Positions 1 through 6,696 of a stretch of 7,506 nucleotides of DNA are shown here, piece by piece. Where the stretch lies: contig JBGVRS010000108.1 in the NCBI GenBank assembly GCA_045128635.1, forward strand, positions 1-7,506, in the 5' to 3' direction. Within the stretch, counting starts at the first letter, position 1. Each line of letters starts with the position of its first letter. The position numbers and the translations under genes are program-made. The notes beneath the pieces were generated by a model. That model was given only the letters and a program-made list of their open reading frames with translations, had not been told where the DNA came from and did not search any database. The stretch is from HGM12587 sp045128635 (lineage in GTDB: Bacteria > Bacillota > Clostridia > Lachnospirales > Lachnospiraceae).

Positions 1-33
1 AACTTATCGACACATTTCGACAAAAGATGACTC

Positions 34-60
34 ACATGATTCTTTTCGGCACATACAATG
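34..60 (+). promoter_or_regulatory. Candidate sporulation (sigma-E/sigma-K-type) promoter of the amidase gene
   Basis: The -10-like box CATACAATG lies at 52-60, preceded by an AC dinucleotide at 34-35 with exactly 16 bases between. Known mother-cell sigma-K promoters have an AC-type -35 and a CATAnnnTA-type -10, and sigma-E promoters have CATACA-type -10 boxes, so the site resembles both. It lies 15-25 bases before the RBS of a CwlC-like amidase, a family expressed late in the mother cell in Bacillus. The match is by eye and the -35 is short, so this is a moderate-confidence call. Confidence 0.5.
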
Positions 61-74
61 TAAAAAAGACTTTT

Positions 75-78
75 GGAG
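75..78 (+). promoter_or_regulatory. RBS that fixes the amidase start at 84
   Basis: GGAG at 75-78 is five bases before ATG 84. The upstream in-frame ATGs at 27 and 36 have no purine-rich RBS before them, and the residues they would add are not amidase-like. The candidate -10 box at 52-60 would also fall inside that longer frame. Confidence 0.75.
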
Positions 79-83
79 TACTT

Positions 84-848
84 ATGGCTGAAAAAATTAT
101 CATTGATGCCGGACATGGTGGAACCAATCCAGGCGCAACATACGAAGGAAGAAGGGAAAGTGATGATGCACTGCGTCTTGCACTGGCCGTTGGCGAAATT
201 TTAGCAGAAGATGGTTACGACGTAGTATATACAAGAACTGATGATACAACCCAGTCTGTCGGAGAAAAGGCAGCAATTGCCAACGAATCCGGAGCAGATC
301 TTTTTATATCCATTCATAGAAATGCAGCTGCAAGGGATAATCTTTATAATGGCGTTCAAACATTAATCTATGGTCCAGGTGGACTTAGGGAAGAAGTCGC
401 CGGTAATATTGCTGATGAATTAGAAACTGTTGGATTTCAGAATCTTGGCATTGATATCCGCCCGGATCTTGTAGTTCTAAACCGCACAAAAATGCCGGCA
501 GTTCTTGTAGAAGCCGGCTTCATCGACAGCGATAAAGATAATCAGATTTTTGATTCCAGATTTGAAGAAATGGCAGAAGCAATCGCTTCGGGGATCGAAG
601 ACGCACTGGAAGAACAGCATAATGCAATGCGTCCTGTCTATACCGTTCAGGTCGGTGCTTTTCGAAATAAAATCTATGCTGACAATCTTCTGCTCCGTCT
701 AAAACGTCAGGGGTATCCTGCTTATCTTGATTTTGCGAACAATCTTTACCGTGTCCGTGTTGGGCAATACGAGCAGCTGGATCAGGCAGTTGATTTGGAG
801 CAGCGTTTAAAAAACCGTGGCTACACAACATTTCTTACCACAAGGTAA
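84..848 (+). CDS. N-acetylmuramoyl-L-alanine amidase with SPOR domain, CwlC-like
   Basis: A 254-residue zinc amidase predicted to cut the amide bond between MurNAc and the stem-peptide L-alanine in peptidoglycan. The Amidase_3 domain occupies about residues 3-176. It shows the GHGG motif (zinc ligand H11), zinc ligand E25, ISIH (H78) and the catalytic glutamate in VLVEAGF (E143). A SPOR-type peptidoglycan-binding domain follows at about 185-254, with YTVQVGAF at its start and YRVRVGQY in the middle. There is no signal peptide or membrane segment. Domain order, length (Bacillus subtilis CwlC is about 255 residues) and the missing signal fit CwlC, which lyses the mother-cell wall late in sporulation. 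The start at 84 was chosen for its GGAG RBS; a frame from 27 is possible but poorly supported. A MATE gene follows 69 bases downstream with its own promoter. Amidase function is near certain; the mother-cell role is inferred. Confidence 0.9.
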   Translation: MAEKIIIDAGHGGTNPGATYEGRRESDDALRLALAVGEILAEDGYDVVYTRTDDTTQSVGEKAAIANESGADLFISIHRNAAARDNLYNGVQTLIYGPGGLREEVAGNIADELETVGFQNLGIDIRPDLVVLNRTKMPAVLVEAGFIDSDKDNQIFDSRFEEMAEAIASGIEDALEEQHNAMRPVYTVQVGAFRNKIYADNLLLRLKRQGYPAYLDFANNLYRVRVGQYEQLDQAVDLEQRLKNRGYTTFLTTR

Positions 849-851
849 GAA
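832..851 (+). other. Hairpin across the amidase stop codon
   Basis: TTCTTACC (832-839) and GGTAAGAA (844-851) form a perfect 8-bp stem with a four-base loop, and the TAA stop lies in the right arm. No T-tract follows on either strand, so it is not a convincing intrinsic terminator. It might stabilise the mRNA 3' end or weakly attenuate read-through into the MATE gene. Confidence 0.35.
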
Positions 852-860
852 TCTGACCTC

Positions 861-888
861 TTGCAAACTATTTTGTTTATGATAGAAT
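861..888 (+). promoter_or_regulatory. Sigma-A promoter with extended -10 for the MATE gene
   Basis: The -35 is TTGCAA (861-866) and the -10 is TAGAAT (883-888), with 16 bases between. A TG at 880-881, one base before the -10, makes it an extended -10 promoter. Transcription would start near 895, just ahead of the AGGAGGT RBS at 904-910. This suggests vegetative expression independent of the amidase. Confidence 0.7.
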
Positions 889-917
889 GAAATAAGTTTT
901 GACAGGAGGTACAAAAG

Positions 918-2258
918 ATGAAAAAAGATATTACAACCGGAGTCATCTGGCAGCAGATTTTACTGTTCTTCTTTCCAATTCTTTTGGGAACCTTCTTTCA
1001 GCAACTGTACAATACGGTAGATGCTGTGCTGGTAGGACAATTCGTTGGTAAAGAAGCGCTTTCTGCTGTCAGCGGTGCGCCTGCCATGCTTGTCAGCCTG
1101 ATTGTTGGTTTTTTTACCGGACTTGCTTCCGGTACTACCGTTAGCATTTCTCAGTATTACGGAAGCGGTGATTTAAAATCCGTATCTGTTACAACCCATA
1201 CATCCATTGTATTTTCCATTATCGGAGCAGTGGTATTAACAATCATTGGCTATTTCTGCTCCGGCTGGTTTTTAGAGCTTTGCCGTGTTCCCGAAGATAT
1301 TTTTGAAGAATCTCTCGTATATATGCAGATTTTCTTTTTAGGACTTATTGGAACATTTCTTTATAATATGGGAGCCGGTATCCTGCGTGCCATTGGAGAT
1401 TCTAAGCGTCCGTTTTACTTTTTGATCATCGGCTGTGTTTTAAACATTATTTTAGATATTATATTTTTAATTCCATTAAAAATGGGAGTTGCGGGAGCCG
1501 CCTACGCCACTATCATATCACAGGCAGTGAGCGCACTTTTAACTATCATCTGCCTGATTCGTGAAACAGGTCCCTGCAAGCTGGAACTCCCAAAACTTCG
1601 TATGGAACGCTTTTATTTAATGCGTATGCTTCGCATTGGGATTCCCGGCGGAATCCAGTCAGTCACCTACGCCTTATCTAATCTGATCATTCAGGCAAGC
1701 ATCAATGATTTTGGTACAGATACCATTGCCGCATGGGGTGCCTACGGAAAAATGGACGGTATCTTCTGGATGACAATGAGTTCCTTTGGAATTGCTCTTA
1801 CTACCTTTGTCGGACAAAATTATGGTGCCGGAAAATTTGACCGCGTGCGAAAAGGCATCAAAGATACGATGGGGATAGCTACCATTACCGCCATTGGCAT
1901 CTGTACTGTTATTTTTATTTTTGCAGAATTTTTATTTTCTTTATTCACCAAAGATGCCAGCGTAATTCAAATTGGTACCCGCATGGTACACTTCCTGATG
2001 CCAACCTATTTCATTTATGTCTATATAGAGATTCTTTCCGGCGGCTTACGCGCCATGGGAGACACCTTCATTCCTATGCTCATTAACTGCGGCGGAGTGT
2101 GCGGAATCCGATTTTTCTGGACACTTGTCATTTGCCCGCTTTATCCAAGTGTTGAAATGCTGGAATTGAATTTTCCGGTAAGCTGGATCATCACACTTTT
2201 GATGTTTATTATTTATTATTTTGCAAAAAGAAAGAAGCTTATGCCCGATTTGGCGTAA
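918..2258 (+). CDS. MATE family efflux transporter
   Basis: A 446-residue integral membrane protein of the multidrug and toxic compound extrusion family, which exports cationic drugs, dyes or metabolites by sodium or proton antiport. The usual length is 440-460 residues with 12 membrane helices, and hydrophobic segments run through the whole chain here. The N-terminal half carries the family-typical stretch QQLYNTVDAVLVGQFVG (about residues 24-40) and the related repeat of the second half begins around residue 232 (RMLRIGIPGGIQS). The chain ends in a basic cytoplasmic tail (AKRKKLMPDLA). AGGAGGT at 904-910 is a near-ideal RBS seven bases before the ATG. The gene is convergent with the clpB operon and its stop codon lies inside a terminator stem. 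The substrate cannot be read from the sequence, and nearby genes give no hint of a specific drug or signal. Confidence 0.93.
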   Translation: MKKDITTGVIWQQILLFFFPILLGTFFQQLYNTVDAVLVGQFVGKEALSAVSGAPAMLVSLIVGFFTGLASGTTVSISQYYGSGDLKSVSVTTHTSIVFSIIGAVVLTIIGYFCSGWFLELCRVPEDIFEESLVYMQIFFLGLIGTFLYNMGAGILRAIGDSKRPFYFLIIGCVLNIILDIIFLIPLKMGVAGAAYATIISQAVSALLTIICLIRETGPCKLELPKLRMERFYLMRMLRIGIPGGIQSVTYALSNLIIQASINDFGTDTIAAWGAYGKMDGIFWMTMSSFGIALTTFVGQNYGAGKFDRVRKGIKDTMGIATITAIGICTVIFIFAEFLFSLFTKDASVIQIGTRMVHFLMPTYFIYVYIEILSGGLRAMGDTFIPMLINCGGVCGIRFFWTLVICPLYPSVEMLELNFPVSWIITLLMFIIYYFAKRKKLMPDLA

Positions 2259-2270
2259 GCTTCTTCTTTT
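2232..2270 (+). terminator. Two-way intrinsic terminator overlapping the MATE stop codon
   Basis: The arms at 2232-2245 and 2252-2265 form a 14-bp stem (AAGAAGCTTATGCC against GGCGTAAGCTTCTT, one G-U pair) with a six-base loop, followed by CTTTT. The MATE TAA (2256-2258) is in the right arm. Read on the minus strand, the same stem has one C-A mismatch and is followed by TCTTTTTG, so it can also end the clpB-DUF4250 transcript, whose stop is only a few bases away. Confidence 0.85.
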
Positions 2271-2442
2271 ATACAAACTTATTCAATTCCTCATCATATT
2301 CGTAATCGATACTTGCAAGCTTCTCTTCGATTTCGTCTTTTGCAACATGAAAATCCTCACAAAAATCATCCAGACTATCAAAGTCATCTCGTAATTTCGT
2401 ATTTACAAAGCTAAGCAGTATCATTGGCTGATTTGGCAGCAT
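2269..2442 (-). CDS. DUF4250 family small protein, cotranscribed with clpB
   Basis: A 57-residue acidic protein, short enough to be missed by length cut-offs. It begins MLPNQPMILLSFVNTKLRD and ends IDYEYDEELNKFV. The opening LPxxPxxLLSxVNTKLRD and the middle SLDxxCED followed by EEKLASI are what I recall of the DUF4250 family, which has no known function. It has about 16 acidic against 5 basic residues, one cysteine (C28) and no signal peptide or membrane segment, so it should be a soluble cytoplasmic protein. The pattern of a short helix, LDDFCEDFHVAKDEIEEKL, then a C-terminal acidic stretch could be a small helical DNA- or protein-binding fold, which is speculation. The start has a GAGGA RBS four to five bases upstream, next to the clpB stop, and 11 bases separate the clpB stop from this ATG, so it is probably translated from the clpB mRNA and heat-induced with it. 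Confidence 0.85.
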   Translation of the reverse strand: MLPNQPMILLSFVNTKLRDDFDSLDDFCEDFHVAKDEIEEKLASIDYEYDEELNKFV

Positions 2443-2453
2443 ACTTCCTCTTT

Positions 2454-5036
2454 CTACCGGATTTTTGCGGTTAAGGAATCTCCTTCCATTGTGATAATAA
2501 TGGTGTCACCAGAGACCACATCTCCCTGCAGAATAATTCTGGCAGCAAGGGTTTCTACATGTTTCTGCACATATCGTTTCAATGGTCTGGCACCGTAAAC
2601 CGGGTCGTATCCATGGTCTGTAATATATTCTTTCGCCTCATCAGTCATTTCCAGGCGAAGTTCCTTGTCAGACAGACGTTTGTTCAAATCTGCAAGCAAC
2701 AGATTGATAATGCTACGAATATCAGATTTTGTCAATGGTTTAAACAAAATTGTTTCATCCAGACGATTTAAAAATTCCGGTCTGAAATGTGCACGCAAAT
2801 CGTTCATGACCATCTTTTCTGCCTGTACAGTAATTTCCCCACTTGCATCAATTCCGTCTAATAAATATGCAGAACCAATGTTAGAAGTCATGATCAAGAT
2901 TGTATTTTTAAAGTCCACGGTACGTCCCTGAGAATCTGTAATTCGTCCATCATCCAGCACCTGCAACAGTACGTTGAATACATCCGGATGTGCCTTTTCA
3001 ATTTCATCAAACAGTACAACAGAATATGGTTTTCTGCGGACTGCTTCTGTCAGCTGACCACCTTCTTCATAACCCACATATCCCGGAGGCGCTCCAATGA
3101 GACGAGATACGGAATGCTTCTCCATATACTCACTCATATCAATACGTACCATATTGCTTTCATCATCAAAAAGACTTTCCGCAAGGGCTTTTGCAAGCTC
3201 TGTCTTGCCCACCCCTGTTGGTCCAAGGAAAAGGAAAGAACCAATCGGCTTTTCAGGGTCTTTAATACCTGCTTTGGATCGAATAATCGCCTCTGTCACC
3301 TTGGTAACACCTTCGTCCTGTCCAATGACACGTTTGTGTAATTCTTCATCCAGGTGGAGTGTTTTATTACGCTCACTCTCTGTCAGTTTTGCAACCGGGA
3401 TTCCTGTCCAGCGAGAAATAATTTTTGCAATCTCTTCATCTGTGACACTCTCGTGCACCAGAGTCATTTCCTGCTTTTTCATCTTCTCTTCTTCGATTTC
3501 TAACTGCTTCTGGAGTTGTGGCAATTTTCCGTACTGAAGTTCTGCCGCTTTTTCAAGGTCATAATTTCGCTGTGCCAGCGCAATTTCCTTGTTCATCGCT
3601 TCAATGTCTTCTCGAAGCTTGGAAATCTTTTCTACCTCAGATTTTTCGTTATCCCACTGAGCTTTCTTTACATTAAATTCATCACGAAGTTCCGCAAGTT
3701 CCTTCTGTAAATTTTCCAGACGATCTTTGCTTAAATTGTCTGTTTCTTTTTTAAGTGCTGCCTCTTCAATCTCTAACTGCATCACTTTACGCTGTAACTC
3801 ATCCAGTTCTGCCGGCATGGAGTCAAGCTCTGTTTTAATAAGCGCACAGGCTTCATCTACAAGGTCAATGGCCTTATCAGGTAAAAATCTGTCAGAAATA
3901 TATCTGTGGGATAATGTTGCCGCTGTTACCAGCGCTCCGTCTGTAATCTTTACTCCGTGAAATACTTCATAGCGTTCTTTTAAACCACGCAAGATAGAAA
4001 TGGTATCTTCCACTGTTGGTTCATCCACGAGAACCGGCTGAAAACGACGTTCCAACGCTGCATCTTTTTCAATATATTGACGATATTCATCTAAAGTCGT
4101 CGCACCAATACAATGAAGTTCTCCTCGGGCCAGCATTGGTTTTAACATATTGCCGGCATCCATAGCGCCATCACCCTTTCCGGCTCCAACGATTAAATGC
4201 AGCTCATCAATAAAGAGAATGATCTGTCCATCACTTTTTCTGACTTCTTCCAGAACAGCTTTTAAACGTTCTTCAAATTCTCCTCGATATTTTGCACCAG
4301 CTACCAAAGAACCCATATCCAGTGCGAAAAGCTTCTTATCCTTTAACCCTTCCGGCACATCTCCGCGCACAATACGCTGAGCAAGGCCTTCTACCACCGC
4401 AGTTTTTCCAACACCCGGTTCACCAATGAGTACCGGATTGTTCTTGGTTTTTCTGGACAGAATACGCACCACATTACGGATTTCGCTATCACGCCCAATG
4501 ACAGGGTCTAATTTTTGTTCTCTTGCACGTTCTACAAGGTCATAACCATATTTATTTAAAGTATCATATGTTGCTTCCGGATTGTCACTGACTACTCGCT
4601 GGTTACCGCGTACAGTGGAAAGTGCCTGGAAAAAGCGTTCCCTTGTAATTCCATATTCCCTAAAGAACTGTTTCATGGACGGACTTTCATTTTTCAAAAG
4701 ACTAAGAAATAAATGCTCTACAGAAACATATTCATCTCCCATAGCCTTCGCTTCGTCTTCTGCGCTTATAAGTGCCTTGTTCAGATACTGTCCAATAAAG
4801 ATCTGTCCTCCGGACACCTTTGTTCTCTTTCCAATATAATCATTTAATCTGTTCAGGAAGTGCTCTTTATTGATTTCCATCTTTTCGACCAGCTTTAAGA
4901 TCAGGCTGTCTTCCTGATGTAACAAACTATAGAGTAAATGTTCCTGTTCAATTTCCTGATTACCGAAATCGTAAGCTGTCTTTTCCAGATTATTGATTGC
5001 CTGGATTGATTTCTGTGTAAATTTACTGATGTTCAT
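2454..5036 (-). CDS. clpB: ATP-dependent disaggregase ClpB (Hsp104/Hsp100 family)
   Basis: An 860-residue hexameric AAA+ chaperone that pulls polypeptides out of aggregates together with DnaK-DnaJ-GrpE in the cytoplasm. Domains in order are the Clp N-domain (about 1-145), nucleotide-binding domain 1 (Walker A GEPGVGKT 205-212, Walker B ILFIDE 273-278, pore tyrosine Y250, arginine fingers R330/R331), a coiled-coil middle domain (about 405-525, rich in E, K and L), then domain 2 (Walker A GPTGVGKT 605-612, Walker B VVLFDE 673-678, pore tyrosine Y653 in GYVGYEEGG, arginine finger R758, sensor-2 GAR 815-817). The full-length middle domain separates it from ClpC and ClpA, and there is no ClpP-docking IGF/IGL-type loop evident. 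All key residues are present and the length is normal. An AGGAGGG RBS precedes the ATG. It is controlled by the CIRCE-overlapped promoter at 5080-5121 and probably cotranscribed with the DUF4250 gene downstream. Confidence 0.98.
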   Translation of the reverse strand: MNISKFTQKSIQAINNLEKTAYDFGNQEIEQEHLLYSLLHQEDSLILKLVEKMEINKEHFLNRLNDYIGKRTKVSGGQIFIGQYLNKALISAEDEAKAMGDEYVSVEHLFLSLLKNESPSMKQFFREYGITRERFFQALSTVRGNQRVVSDNPEATYDTLNKYGYDLVERAREQKLDPVIGRDSEIRNVVRILSRKTKNNPVLIGEPGVGKTAVVEGLAQRIVRGDVPEGLKDKKLFALDMGSLVAGAKYRGEFEERLKAVLEEVRKSDGQIILFIDELHLIVGAGKGDGAMDAGNMLKPMLARGELHCIGATTLDEYRQYIEKDAALERRFQPVLVDEPTVEDTISILRGLKERYEVFHGVKITDGALVTAATLSHRYISDRFLPDKAIDLVDEACALIKTELDSMPAELDELQRKVMQLEIEEAALKKETDNLSKDRLENLQKELAELRDEFNVKKAQWDNEKSEVEKISKLREDIEAMNKEIALAQRNYDLEKAAELQYGKLPQLQKQLEIEEEKMKKQEMTLVHESVTDEEIAKIISRWTGIPVAKLTESERNKTLHLDEELHKRVIGQDEGVTKVTEAIIRSKAGIKDPEKPIGSFLFLGPTGVGKTELAKALAESLFDDESNMVRIDMSEYMEKHSVSRLIGAPPGYVGYEEGGQLTEAVRRKPYSVVLFDEIEKAHPDVFNVLLQVLDDGRITDSQGRTVDFKNTILIMTSNIGSAYLLDGIDASGEITVQAEKMVMNDLRAHFRPEFLNRLDETILFKPLTKSDIRSIINLLLADLNKRLSDKELRLEMTDEAKEYITDHGYDPVYGARPLKRYVQKHVETLAARIILQGDVVSGDTIIITMEGDSLTAKIR

Positions 5037-5079
5037 AAATTTGCCCTCCTGTTATATTCTTAAGTTTTCTCACAATGAA

Positions 5080-5108
5080 AATATAACACTTTTGTTAGCA
5101 CTCGTCAA
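5080..5108 (-). promoter_or_regulatory. Sigma-A promoter of clpB
   Basis: On the minus strand the -35 TTGACG is at 5108-5103 and the -10 TATATT at 5085-5080, with 17 bases between. The -35 lies in the spacer of the CIRCE element, so bound HrcA would block RNA polymerase. The start of transcription would be near 5073, giving a leader of about 37 bases before the ATG. Confidence 0.85.
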
Positions 5109-5121
5109 TGTTGAGTGCTAA
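5095..5121. promoter_or_regulatory. CIRCE operator (HrcA binding site)
   Basis: TTAGCACTC (5095-5103) and GAGTGCTAA (5113-5121) are perfect inverted arms separated by nine bases, an exact match to the CIRCE consensus. CIRCE is bound by the heat-shock repressor HrcA, usually at groESL and dnaK. Here it covers the clpB -35, placing clpB and probably the DUF4250 gene in the HrcA regulon. No CtsR-type heptamer repeat is seen nearby. Confidence 0.97.
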
Positions 5122-5144
5122 TTTTATAAAAAATTTAGATTTAC

Positions 5145-5186
5145 ATAAAAATACCGTATGTATCTTAACAACACACACGGTATTCT
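5145..5186 (-). terminator. Intrinsic terminator of guaD
   Basis: The arms at 5150-5161 and 5173-5184 pair over 12 bp in the minus-strand transcript (one G-U pair) with an 11-base loop, then a run of T (GGTATTTTTATG on the minus strand). It starts about 13 bases after the guaD stop and lies upstream of the clpB promoter, so guaD transcription should not run into clpB. Confidence 0.75.
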
Positions 5187-5196
5187 ACCATTTATA

Positions 5197-6471
5197 TTAT
5201 TTCACCAATCTTCCGGCAACATACTTACTCTTCACATTTCTGTCGTCTCCAAGATAAACAATTCTCTCTATTCTTTCTTTTAATGTCAGCTCTTGTGGAT
5301 GCGGTAAATTCTCATCATCCAGCACAAGCGCATCAAACTCATAGCCTTCTTCAAAGCTTCCAACCTTTCCAAAGAACTCACCGCCGCCTTTGGTTGCCAG
5401 ATAAAATGCTTCCTCAAAATTCAGTGGTTTTAGTGACTGGTCATACATTCTCCATCGCAGTTTTGAACACTGAATCGCATCTGTCATAGCTCTCATAATT
5501 GAAAGATGAGCGCCACCTGCCACGTCACTGCCAAGTCCCACCTTCATATCTTTATCCAGATAGATTCTAATCGGTGCAATCCCTGATGCAATATTGGTAT
5601 TAGATTGAGGACAATGTGCCACAAATACATTTTTTTCTTTCATTAACGCAATTTCTTCTTCACTGCTATGAACACAGTGAGCCATAATAGTTGGACACTC
5701 TCCTCCAAACAATTCAAACTGATCATATGCATCCCCATAAAATTTAGAATCCGGACACAATTCTTTTACCCATTCAATCTCGCCTAAGTTTTCTGATAAA
5801 TGAGACTGCATCGGAAGTTCATACTTTTTCTGCAGGCGAGAAATCTCTCTCATCAGCTCATCACTGCAGCTTGGAATGAATCTAGGTGTCAGAATCTGCC
5901 TTACATTATCAAAACGTTCCGCTTCTAAAATCCATTGTTCTGTAATCTTTGATGCTTCTTCTACACTCTCTTCTCTTAAAATCTCCGGACTGTTGCGGTC
6001 CATATTTACCTTTCCAACGTAAGCTTTCATCCCTGTGTCTTCTAAAAGTTCCATCAGAAGTAATGTTGCTTCTTTATGAAGGGTTCCAAAGATACATGCT
6101 CTTGTGGTTGTGCTTTTTACCAGATCATTCACAAAAATACTGTACGCTCTTTTTGCATATTCCAGATCTGTAAACTTACTTTCTTCCGGAAATGCATGAG
6201 CATTTAACCAGTCAATCAGCTCCATGTCCATCCCCAGACCTCTGTAAGAATACTGTGGCGCATGAACATGCAGATCTGTCATTCCCGGAATAATCAGACA
6301 ATCCTCATAATCTTCACAAGGCAAATCCTGATACTTCTCCGGCAATGTTTCAAATACACCTGCACATAATCCATCCACACATACCAGATATGCATGTTTC
6401 TGTACATTAAGCTCTGATTTATCTTTACTAAAAATGATATTTCCTTTCATTATAAAGTTCCGGTCTTTCAT
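5197..6471 (-). CDS. guaD: Guanine deaminase
   Basis: A 424-residue metal-dependent amidohydrolase predicted to convert guanine to xanthine and ammonia in the cytoplasm, a purine salvage and breakdown step. The family hallmarks are all present: PGMTDLHVHAPQYSYRGLG with zinc ligands H68 and H70, SHLSEN with ligand H224 and catalytic E227, MAHCVH (H265), AHCPQSNTN, and GSDVAGG with ligand D316. HAPQYSYRGLG followed by DWLNAHAFPEE is specific to guanine deaminase among the amidohydrolases. The length matches the family (about 430). The start at 6471 has AAGGAG nine bases upstream; the next in-frame ATG at residue 8 lacks such a site. The gene has its own promoter and terminator and is divergent from a small membrane-protein gene. 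No xanthine permease, xanthine dehydrogenase or purine riboswitch is visible beside it, so its place in a purine pathway rests on the family alone. Confidence 0.94.
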   Translation of the reverse strand: MKDRNFIMKGNIIFSKDKSELNVQKHAYLVCVDGLCAGVFETLPEKYQDLPCEDYEDCLIIPGMTDLHVHAPQYSYRGLGMDMELIDWLNAHAFPEESKFTDLEYAKRAYSIFVNDLVKSTTTRACIFGTLHKEATLLLMELLEDTGMKAYVGKVNMDRNSPEILREESVEEASKITEQWILEAERFDNVRQILTPRFIPSCSDELMREISRLQKKYELPMQSHLSENLGEIEWVKELCPDSKFYGDAYDQFELFGGECPTIMAHCVHSSEEEIALMKEKNVFVAHCPQSNTNIASGIAPIRIYLDKDMKVGLGSDVAGGAHLSIMRAMTDAIQCSKLRWRMYDQSLKPLNFEEAFYLATKGGGEFFGKVGSFEEGYEFDALVLDDENLPHPQELTLKERIERIVYLGDDRNVKSKYVAGRLVK

Positions 6472-6503
6472 CTATGAATGCTCCTTTTCTTCTGCATTTT
6501 CCA

Positions 6504-6531
6504 TTTATAGTATATCACAAAATACTCTCAA
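6504..6531 (-). promoter_or_regulatory. Probable sigma-A promoter of guaD
   Basis: On the minus strand the -35 TTGAGA is at 6531-6526 and the -10 TATAAA at 6509-6504, with 16 bases between. Transcription would start about 25 bases before the ATG, so the leader is too short to hold a purine riboswitch. The -10 area holds overlapping TA-rich alternatives, so the exact box could shift by a few bases. Confidence 0.6.
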
Positions 6532-6607
6532 ATAATTTTCTTTAGCTAAGAATTGGTAAATAAATTTTCCTTTTGGCAAAGACATGGTTAAGGCGTTTTC
6601 CAACTTA

Positions 6608-6636
6608 TTGAATCAAAAAAATGCTTTTGCTAGAAT
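6608..6636 (+). promoter_or_regulatory. Sigma-A extended -10 promoter of the small membrane protein
   Basis: The -35 TTGAAT (6608-6613) and -10 TAGAAT (6631-6636) are separated by the ideal 17 bases, and TG one base before the -10 (6628-6629) adds an extended -10. Expected start is about 6643, giving a leader of roughly 54 bases. It is back-to-back with the guaD promoter, with about 75 bases between the two -35 boxes. The 6537-6607 stretch between them holds only weak AT-rich imperfect palindromes. Confidence 0.72.
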
Positions 6637-6651
6637 GCATTCAGAGCAAAA
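6625..6651. promoter_or_regulatory. Operator-like dyad over the -10 of the small membrane-protein promoter
   Basis: TTTTGCT (6625-6631) and AGCAAAA (6645-6651) form inverted arms, and the 10-base perfect palindrome GAATGCATTC (6633-6642) lies between them almost concentrically, offset by half a base. The dyad covers the -10 and the expected start site, where a repressor would act. No regulator gene is present in the window, so the binding protein is unknown. Confidence 0.45.
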
Positions 6652-6655
6652 AACC

Positions 6656-6676
6656 ACATATTTTTTATAAATATGT
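6656..6676 (+). other. AT-only hairpin in the small-gene leader
   Basis: ACATATTT (6656-6663) and AAATATGT (6669-6676) form an 8-bp stem with a five-base loop, ending six bases before the RBS. The stem is almost all A-U, so it would be weak in RNA. It could instead be a DNA operator or a temperature-sensitive leader fold. Confidence 0.35.
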
Positions 6677-6696
6677 AGTCTTGGAGGAGAAATATT

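Noticed and set aside
27..83. Longer amidase start at ATG 27, adding 19 residues
   Set aside because: There is no RBS before 27 or 36, the added residues are not a signal peptide or part of the amidase fold, and the candidate promoter lies inside. ATG 84 has GGAG at the right distance.
520..831. 103-codon open frame on the minus strand inside the amidase gene
   Set aside because: It is wholly antisense to a clearly conserved enzyme, its translation is low-complexity and rich in H, Q and R with no recognisable domain, and no RBS is seen.
2046..2276. Minus-strand open frame spanning the MATE 3' end and terminator
   Set aside because: It overlaps the MATE coding region and the terminator hairpin, has no RBS, and its product resembles no family.
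2559..4839. Several plus-strand open frames inside clpB
   Set aside because: They are shadows of the clpB gene: composition is serine- and phenylalanine-rich, typical of reverse-strand reading, and none has an RBS or domain.
5040..5140. CtsR heptamer repeat in the clpB promoter
   Set aside because: No GGTCAAA-type tandem repeat is present; only the CIRCE element is.
6555..6570. Imperfect 16-base palindrome GGTAAATAAATTTTCC between the divergent promoters
   Set aside because: Only 12 of 16 positions are symmetric and the sequence is AT-rich, so chance explains it.
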